From Haematococcus lacustris (Eukaryota; Chlorophyta; Chlorophyceae; Chlamydomonadales; Haematococcaceae), in contig JASKMD010000017.1 in assembly GCA_030144725.1 (NCBI GenBank), positions 5,127,278-5,191,277 of the forward strand: a DNA stretch of 64,000 nt, in the 5' to 3' direction. The first letter of the stretch is position 1; each line of letters opens with the position of its first letter. This document shows, one piece after another, positions 40,301 through 64,000 of the stretch. The translations under genes and the position numbers were made by a program. The notes beneath the pieces were generated by a model. The model saw only the letters and a list, made by a program, of their open reading frames with translations. It had not been told where the DNA came from and made no database searches.

Positions 40301-42927
40301 CGACAGGGTCTACCGGACCCGCACACCTGGCTACCCCGGTGCACCAACCTGCACTCGAAGGCCACCTTCCACACCTACCCCATCAACCCGCAGACGGACA
40401 TCGTCGGGACGGGCAAGTGCGAAACCTTCCTCCAACTTCACCCCCACATGACCACCCCCGCGATGAACCTCAGCACGGGAGAGCCCATCATGCCACAGCA
40501 CGACCTAGTGCAACACGTCACGGTCCACGACGAGTCGGGTCGCACGATTGGCCTCCTGACAAAAGACCAACACCAACACCTACACGCTTGGCTACAACAC
40601 ACACCACACACACGCAACCTGGCCACAGAAGTAGCTGCCCTCCTAAGGAGACTGAACACACAGAGCAGCCACCACCCCATGAGGGTGGCACAGGACAGAG
40701 CCCTTACCACCCTGCACACCACACGATCCTTCACTAGCACCGTCCAAAGGTGGGCTGATCCACTCACAGTTAGACCGGAAACCACTACCTACTGGAGCCC
40801 TGACATCAATGACACGGCCTTTGGTGCACACCACAACTGCCTGCAGGTGCGCCACACTGGATTATCCACATGGAATGTGCCGGCAGACGATGCGGTGGCA
40901 CTGAAATGCGTCAACCATGCCATACACTCAGCTACACAGGAGGAGGCCATGGCCACCATGATCCCTGGAAAAAAGGGCATCTCCTACCCTAAACACATTG
41001 ACACCCTGCGGCGCTACCCTGAGTACTGCCAGCACCTGGCTAGCATACCCCCCACCAAGACTAAATGCTCCAAGCCAGGCAAGCACGCCAACCTCCACAT
41101 CTACGTCATCTGGAATGCAGCAGGACAACACCTCGTCACCAAAGGCAACCCCCAAGGATGGCTGGCTAGCACTGCCACTGCCCTCCACCCCCAACGAGAC
41201 ACACACCCACTCCGAAACAGACCAGCGAATCAAAGCCAGCCGGCCACACCCCCTAGCGGCCACAAACAACACATGCGCTTGCCGATGGACAGGGACCTCC
41301 CCACCCTAGGGCACCAACGCAGCCACCAACAGCTCACGCAACATTCCACGACGCAGCCACGGATGGCCATCACCGAATGGGCCACGATCGCGTACTCGGA
41401 CGGCAGCTGCATTAAGACCTCGGAGGCAGCCCCGGCGAGCGTCGGGGCGGGGGTCTATATCCCGGAGAACAACGTCCTCATCACAGTCGCCCTGGACGAC
41501 CCAGAAAGCAACACCATCAACAAGGCAGAACTCACAGCGATACACGCGGCACTCAAAGCAGGGGCCAAACGCATCGCCACCGACAGCCTTTGCTCCCTCT
41601 ACCAGATCCGCAGGGCCCTCGCTAACCCAATGTCGCTCATCACCCACAGACACAACGACATCCTGACCGCAATCGCCACCCTCATCATCGACAGCCCCGC
41701 CACGATCCACTTCTACAAAGTCCGGGCCCACTCGGGAATTATCGGCAACGAAGGCGCCGATGCCCTCGCCAAGCACGCGGCGCTACACCCAGAGCTTGCC
41801 AATACCCCGGCCTACCGCTTGACAACACGGAAAGAGACGAACACCTGGCTAAACAACGGAGCCGACGGAGACACCCCCGCCCCACTGCCGGACTGCCGCC
41901 AAAGCGTGCGAGCACACATGCACCGCAAGCACAACCTCGGTCTCGCCAATCAAGACAGTATCTACTACCAGATGTCCCAAGAGATCACCAAAGTCGCGCC
42001 GAAAGGAGCCGGCGAAAGGGTGATGACCGACACGAACATCTCCACACCCGCGCAGCGAACTGCCCTTCTCTACCGTACCGGCGGGCTCTATAACCAAAAG
42101 CTGGCCATGCGTTAGAAACGGGCGACCGACGACCGGTGCCCACTCTGCGGGGAAGCCGATAGTGCCACTCACCTCCTCTCGGGCTGCAGCGAGACACTAC
42201 CGATGGTGCAAGAGAGGCACAACGGGGCCGGCCGCCTCATCGCTAAAGCAATAAGCAAGGGTACCCTAGGCGGGTACATCAGCTTCGCGGACACCGGCAG
42301 CTGGGAGAAGGGCGCAAAAGAAGATCTCGACCTCCCTAACGACACACTACACACAACACTACGAGCACTCGGACTGAAGACAGCAGCAACCAGCAACACC
42401 ACCAGACCGGACATTCTCATGGTGATGCCAACAACGAAGACGGGCAAACGTGTCAAAGCCATCAAACGGGTCATCATCATAGAAATCAAATACTGCTCGG
42501 ACTCAAGGTGGACGGATCAATTAGACAAGGCACTCAACCAACACACCAATCCAGCTCATACCATACGCAAGGAAGGCCACATGGTGGAGATTACACCCAT
42601 CCTCCTGGGCATAGGTGGCATAACGTATGAAGCACACACACGGCAACACCTCCTAGCCTTGGGGGTTTCACAAGATAACACTACTAAACTATTAAACAAG
42701 CTAACGAGACACGCGGTGGAGACAGCCCACTCCATTGCAAAGACAAGCTACAGACTCAGGGCTACTAAGAGGGAGGGAGGGTAGGGGGGATGCCTCTTCT
42801 TGGGCTTGATGGTGGGAGCAGGCCGCGCCCCAAGCGGTAGCTCCTCCCTTAATGCACGCCGGTGAACACCGGAGTAGTCTTCTTCTTCTTCTTCTTCTTC
42901 TGACAGTGAGCAGCTGAGGTGTGTTCG

Positions 42928-43325
42928 CGCTCGCTTGCGCCGGCATGGACTCTGATGCAAGGATTAACGCGCCGCTTGCCAGTAGATGCGGAATAATTCG
43001 CAGGTGCCAATGCAACAAACTGGCATTGCACACAAAAATGCAAAAAAAAGAGAAGGCTCGGTTTCAGGGGGTAACTTTCATTGATCGCACATGCACCAGA
43101 TGCACAGAGGGGGTAGTGGATGACGCCATGCATTTCATCTTTGAGTGCACTGCCACGAGTTCCATCAGGGAGCAGCCGGAGTTTGCCATGACTTTACAGA
43201 ACAACAATGAGAACTTGCATGACTTCATGTTGAGCCCATGTGCACCTTTGTTTGTGCACCTTGCTATGAAGTGCGTTTCAGAAAGTCCCGAACCCCTTGA
43301 GGGGGAGGGCGGCCTAGCAGCCTAA
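42928..43325 (+). pseudogene. C-terminal fragment of another non-LTR retrotransposon
   Basis: An open frame contains CTRCTEGVVDDAMHFIFEC, a C-x2-C...H-x4-C zinc motif like that found after the reverse transcriptase of many LINE-type proteins, followed by helical sequence (LHDFMLSPCAPLFVHLAMKC). The sequence differs from the large element next to it. No reverse transcriptase remains, so it is a relic. Confidence 0.5.
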
Positions 43326-43445
43326 CGGCTGACGGCTTAAGCGGTGTAAGCCACATCATCACCAATGCAACAAACGCTACCGGAATCGGTGCACTCTATT
43401 GCGAGTACTTGCATGAAGATTACCAACCCCATGTTGGGGACTCCT

Positions 43446-43710
43446 GACTGCGACACTGAGCAGCAACAACAGCTGGCACAGTAGTATGTTTTAGGAGATG
43501 TTGTCAGCTTCCATTAGTGCATGCTTGCCATGCCAGTCTCAGGGATCAGGCGCTTGTGACCTGTCTCAGGGATCAGGCGCTTGTGATAGCCCTGTCTCAG
43601 GGATCAGGCGCTTGTGAAAGGCACCCACGCCATGTGCGTGGGAGGTTGGCCCACACAGGCAAAATGCTACCCTTAGCGAAGGAACATAGCTTTGCCTTTG
43701 CGTTGATACG
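43446..43710 (+). mobile_element. Fanzor-element 3' fragment, diverged
   Basis: Begins with a remnant poly-Gln end and stop (EQQQQLAQ, stop near 43483), then TTAGTGCATGCTTGCCATGCC as in other copies. A 23-bp unit (TCTCAGGGATCAGGCGCTTG...) is repeated three times at about 43537-43618. The hairpin is CCCACGC-loop-GCGTGGG (43624-43642) and the second hairpin CCTT-AGCG-AAGG (43671-43682). Relative to the 22-kb copies both arms of each hairpin have changed together. Confidence 0.6.
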
Positions 43711-44129
43711 TGTTGCACGCCAAGGTGACAAGGGAGGTCCTGGATGCCAGATGTGTCCGGATCCAGACGCCAAGATGAGTCCACAACAGTCTGCCCATGT
43801 TCATTTCCTCGACTCTAACTCTACCCGCTGCCATGGCCTTTGCCGGACCACTGGCCATGCTGCACCTGCCGTTTGGTGAGCGACCTGCGGACTACAGCAC
43901 CCGTGATGAACCACTGCTGCACTTTGCAACAACCATCCCCTACATGTGCCTCAATCGGCGTTAGTCACACCAAGGCAGCAAATTCATGTGGAGGGCTGCA
44001 CTACCCGTAGGCCGTTGCAGCTGAGGTATCAAGGAGGACCACGTGGTTGTGCGCCTGGAGGTCATTTGGAAAACTAATCAAACACAACTCCTTGTGCCGG
44101 GGAGCTGGCAAATGGCTTCGAGGCCAAGC
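43711..44129. other. No recognisable gene
   Basis: Short frames only, one on each strand over 43517-43879, both crossing the mobile-element fragment. I see nothing assignable before the tandem duplication starts at about 44130. Confidence 0.4.
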
Positions 44130-44262
44130 AGCCATGTCACGCTGACAGTTTAAACCGTCATCATATGCCCCATGCCCCATGCCACCTCCCCCTACATCTC
44201 ACCATCTTTCAATGGATAATCTGCCGAGCCTGCCACGGTGCCTGATCACTGGCCATGCGGGC

Positions 44263-45595
44263 CTACGATAGTACCTGGAGCTCAGGCGGCCTGTCCCTGT
44301 GCACCTCGTCGGTTCCTGGTGGCTTCTTCGCCGCCATCCGCTTAGCCTTAGCATCAGCAAGCTTGACCGCTTTGGTTACTTTTGCCTGGCTGCCCAGTAC
44401 CACACAGGACGGGCAGTTGGAGGGCCGTGGCAGGCCGGGCTGCCGGTAAAGAGTGATGGTGTGCCCCACCTGCAAGGCATGTGCAATAGCCAGCCAGACA
44501 GGCAGGTAGGTAAGCAGGCAGACTTGGCAGGCAGGAGTGTAGGTAGCTATGATTAGTACACATACATGCATGCATGCCATGAGACGTCGGAATAGGTAGG
44601 GGGCAGTGGCCGGTAGCAATGGCAGGGAGCATGAACACTGCCCAACTTGGAGCAGCTGGCGCACATGAGTAGGATTAAGTAAGCAACCAGCATGCAGGTG
44701 TAGCGCAAGCGGCTGTGCTGCGCCAGTGGCACACAACCTGCCAGGCCCCGCTGCTACCTACCTGCTGCACACACAATGCATCTAGCAGCTCCTCCAACTT
44801 GAGGACACCCTCACGCCGCTCCAGCCCACAATCGTCAGCCAGGCGGACTCGAAGCTGCAAACAATGGTGGGATACATCTTGTGCATACAGATATATAGCA
44901 ATAGGGGGAGCACACCGTCTAGTCCAGCCAGGTTCCCCTTGCAAGCTTGGGCACTGCCACACTCACGTAAGGGTGCTTCATTAGAACATCCATAGCACTG
45001 GAGATGACTGTCTGGGTTAGGCCATGTTTTCCAATCTGCAGCAGTACAGGAGCGCAGCAGTGACTAGCAGCAGCCTACAAGGAGGACCCCTCACAGCAGC
45101 ATTGTAAGGGCTGCCCACACATGTGGCTCGGACTTGGACACACTGGTCTCTTACCCGCATGTTGATCAATTCCTTGTTTTTCGCAATTTCATTGGCTTCT
45201 CTTTGCAGGGGCTTTCTCTCCTTGACTCCCAAATAGCGTTGATATCTGACTTCAGGAAGTGGCAAAGCTGCAGACTCGCTGTGGCCCGCAATGACCCCTT
45301 CCTCTTCCCCTTCCTCCTTCTCTTCTCTCTTCTCCTCTTCGTACTCCTTCTCCTTGGGAACTGCCTGCTGTACCTCCTTTGGAATAGTTCTAGGTGGTCC
45401 TCTCGCAGCTGATAACCGTGTGGTGGGGTGTACTAAAGTCTGTAAGCCGTGCGTATTCCTCAGAAACGGAGACTGACAAGACAGGCTTGGGGCACAAAGG
45501 GAAAGGCGGAAAGAATGTTGCGAGTGTCGCCGGCTGCCGCACAAGTGCCATGAGCTGCTGCTCGCATGGCACCGAGAGAAGTGCAGAGTTGCCAT
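44263..45595 (-). CDS. CRM-domain RNA-binding protein, copy 1
   Basis: Four exons in phase: 45155-45595, 44967-45035, 44762-44854 and 44263-44469; 269 residues. The N-terminus (MATLHFSRCHASSSSWHLCG) is rich in Ser, Arg and His with few acids, like an organelle transit peptide, followed by a Lys/Glu-rich stretch. The CRM (YhbY-like) fold begins at PLPEVRYQRYLGVKERKPLQ, continues with the GxxG loop IGKHGLTQTVI and LRVRLADDCGLERREG, and ends with VGHTITLYRQPGLPRP. The tail is basic (AKAKRMAAKKPPGTDE). CRM proteins bind RNA in chloroplast or mitochondrial intron splicing and ribosome maturation. A single CRM domain suggests the YhbY/CFM4-like group; the exact target is unknown. Confidence 0.75.
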
Positions 45596-45855
45596 CTTCA
45601 GCGTGACAGCATGATGAGCGGAGCTGCTAAATCGTATGCTGAAATTCCTACATCACTCGCTTCGTCGCAAAATAAATCACCGTATCACTATTGAATACCT
45701 GCTTGATATCCGTAATTGCTGACATCTGGCTGGGAGTAGATATCGCGGTGTAAATTTACATATTTGGCTTAAGGCTTGTGCGATGTTCCCTGGATAAAGG
45801 AAATGTGCCTGCAATCTAGAAATGATGCGCGCGGGCATTGGTAGGGAGGAGAGAA

Positions 45856-45887
45856 GATGGAAGAACAAGCACCAAACAGCAGCAACC
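45856..45887 (+). pseudogene. Truncated first exon of the coiled-coil gene
   Basis: ATGGAAGAACAAGCACCAAA continues to ...AACAGCAGCAAC and is then cut by the duplication border. It encodes MEEQAPNSSN, compared with MEEQATNSSD at 47604. It has no downstream exons and will not give the normal protein. Confidence 0.65.
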
Positions 45888-46009
45888 ATGTCACGCTGAC
45901 GATATCAACCAACATCATATGCCCCATGCCAGCGCCCCCTACTTCTCACAATCTTTCACTTGATAATCCGCCGAGCCTGCCACGGTGCCTGATCACTGGC
46001 CATGCGGGC

Positions 46010-47332
46010 CTACGATAGTACCTGGAGCTCAGGCGGCCTGTCCCTGTGCAACTCGTCCGTTCCTGGTGGCTTCTTCGCCGCCATCCGCTTAGACTTAGCT
46101 ACCTTGGCCGTTTTGGTTACTATCGCCTGGCTGCCCAGTACCTCACAGGACGGGCAGTTGGAGGGCCGTGGCAGGCCAGGCTGCCGGTAAAGAGTGATGC
46201 TCTTCCCCACCTGTGAGGCATGTGCAATAGCCAGCCAGACAGGCAGGTAGGTAAGCAGGCAGACTTGGCAGGCAGGAGTGTAGGTAGCTATGATTAGTAC
46301 ACATACATGCATGCACGACATAAGAAATCGGAAAAGGCAGGGGGCAGTGGCCGGTAGCAATGACAGGGAGCATGAACACTGCCCAACTTGGAGCAGCTGG
46401 CGCACATAAGTAGGATTATGTAAGCAGCCAGCATGCAGGTGTGTAGCGCAAGCGGCTGTGCTGCGCCAGTGGCACACAACCTGCCCGGCCCCGCTGCTAC
46501 CTACCTGCTGCACACACAATGCATCTAGCAGCTCCTCCAACTTGAGGACACACACATGTCGCTTCAGCCCACAATCGTCAGCCAGGCGGACTCGAAGCTG
46601 CAAACAATGGTGGGCTACATCTTGTGCATACCATCACAAGGAGGGAGCACACCGTCTAGTCCAGCCAGGTTCCCCTTGCAAGCTTGGGCACTGCCACACT
46701 CACGTACGAGTGCTTCATTAGGACATCCATAGCACTGGAGATGACCGTCTGGGTTATGCCATCTTTTTCAATCTGCAGCAGTACAGGAGCGCAGCAGTGA
46801 CCAGCAGCAGTCTGAAAGGAGGGTTCTTCACAGCAGCATTGTAAGGGCTGCCCACACATGTGGCTCGGACTTGGACACACTGGCCTCTTACCCGCATATA
46901 AAACAATTCCTTTTTTTGTGCTAGTATATGGGCTTCCCTTAGCAGGGCGTTCCTTTCCTTGACTCTCAAAAAGCGTTGATATCTGACTTCAGGAAGTGGC
47001 AAAGGTGCAGACTCGCTGTGGCCCGCATTGACCCCTTCCTCTTCCCCCTCCTCCTTCTCTTCCCTCTTTTTCTTTTCGATCTCCCTCTTTGTGGGGACTG
47101 CCTGCTGTACCTCCTTTGGAATAGTGCTAGCTAGTCCTCTTGAAGCTGCTAACCGTATGCTGGGGTGTACTAAAGTCTGTAAGCCGTGTGTACTCCTCAG
47201 AAACGGAGGCTGACAAGACAGGCTCGGGGCACAAAGGGAAAGGCGCAAATAATGTTGCAAGTGTCGCAGGCTGCTGCATAAGTGCCACAAGCTGCTGATC
47301 GCATGGCAACGAGAGAAGAGCAGATTTGCCAT
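46010..47332 (-). CDS. CRM-domain RNA-binding protein, copy 2 with altered GxxG loop
   Basis: Four exons in phase: 46892-47332, 46704-46772, 46505-46597 and 46010-46210; 267 residues. Start taken at 47332 (MANLLFSRCHAISS), matching copy 1. The structure is the same as copy 1, but the RNA-contact loop reads IEKDGITQTVI instead of IGKHGLTQTVI, and KLADAKAKRM is shortened to KVAKSKRM. Splice sites and frame are intact, so the gene may still be expressed with changed RNA binding. It shares its upstream region with the divergent coiled-coil gene at 47604. Confidence 0.75.
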
Positions 47333-47603
47333 CGTCAGCGTGACAGCATGATGAGCGGAGCTGCTAAATCGTATGCTGAATGCTCCGTCCAAAATTCCTA
47401 CATCACTCGCTTTGTCGCAAAATGAATCACCGTATCACGTTGATACCTGCTAGACAGCCGTCATGCTGACACCTGGCTGGGAGTAGATATCGCGATGTGA
47501 AATTACAGTTTTGGGTTAAGGCTTGTGCGATGTTTCCTGGTTAAAGGAAATGTGCCTGCAATCTACAAGTGATGCGCGCGGGCATTGGTAGGGAGGAGAA
47601 AAG
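47333..47603. promoter_or_regulatory. Divergent promoter between CRM copy 2 and the coiled-coil gene
   Basis: 271 bp separate two start codons facing away from each other. The same sequence lies at 45596-45855 in front of CRM copy 1, apart from a 12-bp difference (TGCTCCGTCCAA) and substitutions. Conservation between the two units marks the region, but no specific motif was identified. Confidence 0.55.
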
Positions 47604-63639
<16,036 letters not shown>

Positions 63640-63921
63640 GTGGGAGGGCTGGGTTGGACAGGAGTGCAGGGTGGGGTGGGGTAATGGAGGGCGGGATGGG
63701 GTGAGGAAGTATGGGGTGGGGCAGGGCACAGCAAGGGGATGAAGTGGAGGATGGGGTGGGGAGGCAGGATGGGTCAGGACAAGAGGACACAAGGTACTAG
63801 CCTGCCCCGCCCCGCCCCGCCCTCCTACTACCCTGGCGCTGGTGCCCTGTGCTGCTCTGGGTGTCTCTGCTGCCTGGGGACTGCACTGTCCACAATATCA
63901 CATTTTTTGTCCACATTATCA

Positions 63922-64000
63922 CCATCAGCACCTTGGCCCTCAACCTTGAGCCTTCATTGCAGTCGAACACTAATTGTGGACCACTACAAAGCGGTGGTGT
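63922..64000 (-). mobile_element. Right end of another Fanzor element, cut by the window edge
   Basis: ATCAGCACCTTGGCCCTCAA followed by CCTTGAGCCTTCATTGCAGT is the inverted right end seen at 50155 and 52064, and it continues into ...GTGGACCACTACAAAGCGGTG. The body of the element should lie to the right of the window. Confidence 0.65.

Larger units (their letters stand above)
32105..42784 (+). pseudogene. Non-LTR retrotransposon polyprotein: APE, RT, PHD finger, RNase H, CCHC/RLE-like nuclease
   Basis: Segments: 32105-33402, then 37393-42784 after the copia insertion; the frame is restored exactly across the target duplication (TWTRN-YPWARAKADDAF). APE motifs: LAGDINATMETED, NSRIDAIL, SDHRPVTATL. 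Reverse transcriptase: GGKAPGPDGVENE, LLVDFTSAFN, IQGDSLSPFLFLIY and the catalytic YADD at 38236-38247. A C4HC3 PHD finger (CELC, CRNC, YHPAC, LCPIC) lies at about 39957-40104. RNase H: YSDGSC, NKAELTAI, IATDSL, RAHSGIIGNEGADALAKHA at about 41390-41790. The C-terminus has CPLC-x7-H-x4-C and then RPDILMV with EIKYCSD, as in restriction-like nucleases. The shift lies in a C run near 38758 (GTP-NAIIRED needs one C fewer); the TAG follows LAMR at 42113. The product nicks DNA and reverse-transcribes its own RNA. Confidence 0.75.
32105..42900 (+). mobile_element. 5'-truncated Dualen/RandI-type non-LTR retrotransposon
   Basis: Flanked by an 11-bp target duplication TGACAGTGAGC at 32094-32104 and 42901-42911. 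The 3' end is a TTC/CTT repeat (about 42879-42900), as in many non-LTR elements. The left end is truncated inside the APE nuclease domain. A copia element (33403-37387) interrupts it; without that insertion the element is about 6.8 kb. The coding region has one frameshift near 38758 and one in-frame TAG at 42113. Having both an APE nuclease and a C-terminal CCHC plus PD-(D/E)XK-like nuclease is the mark of the Dualen/RandI clade described from Chlamydomonas; assignment is by domain order. Confidence 0.75.

Overview
This window is nuclear DNA of a green alga, most likely of the order Chlamydomonadales. It is GC-rich, its genes are broken into many short exons with clean GT-AG introns, its introns are full of CAG, CCTG and GAGGAA simple repeats, and its mobile elements are of kinds known from Chlamydomonas and Volvox. 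Some repeat proteins resemble ones I recall from Haematococcus; that is memory, not a search. There is no sign of bacterial organisation.

Host genes, left to right. (1) A minus-strand gene enters from the left edge and starts near 20353. It encodes a von Willebrand A (VWA) domain protein with Ser/Pro-rich linkers and a long coiled-coil C-terminal part. Twenty exons between 192 and 13150 join in phase. (2) A complete minus-strand, ten-exon gene (29683 to 23947) encodes a secreted papain-type cysteine protease of 564 residues with a proline-rich tail. (3) Two tandem minus-strand genes (44263-45595 and 46010-47332) encode single-CRM-domain RNA-binding proteins, probably for an organelle. (4) A plus-strand coiled-coil gene starts at 47604, shares a short divergent promoter with the second CRM gene, has 25 exons that stay in phase, and runs off the right edge.

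Mobile DNA fills the rest. A 5'-truncated non-LTR retrotransposon (32105-42900, 11-bp target duplication) carries an APE nuclease at one end and a CCHC/PD-(D/E)XK-like nuclease at the other, plus reverse transcriptase, PHD finger and RNase H; this dual-nuclease plan is that of the Dualen/RandI group. A Ty1/copia element (33403-37387) sits inside it with 124-bp LTRs, a 5-bp target duplication and a primer site matching the anticodon arm of initiator tRNA-Met; its reverse transcriptase has been deleted. A third family is scattered through the introns: elements carrying a Fanzor-like (eukaryotic TnpB-type) gene. The fullest copy lies at about 14990-17211, and about ten fragments or internally deleted derivatives recur across the window. 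Their 3' region is conserved where the protein is lost, and it holds short hairpins that keep pairing by compensatory changes, as expected of a guide (omega) RNA. This is the strongest candidate for an undescribed system here.

Other structure includes a 1-kb repeated element at 2.5 and 9.4 kb, one copy of which carries a piece of a VWA exon; a 1.0/1.2-kb duplication copying a protease exon; a 1.75-kb tandem duplication holding a CRM gene and half of a divergent promoter; and several minisatellites.
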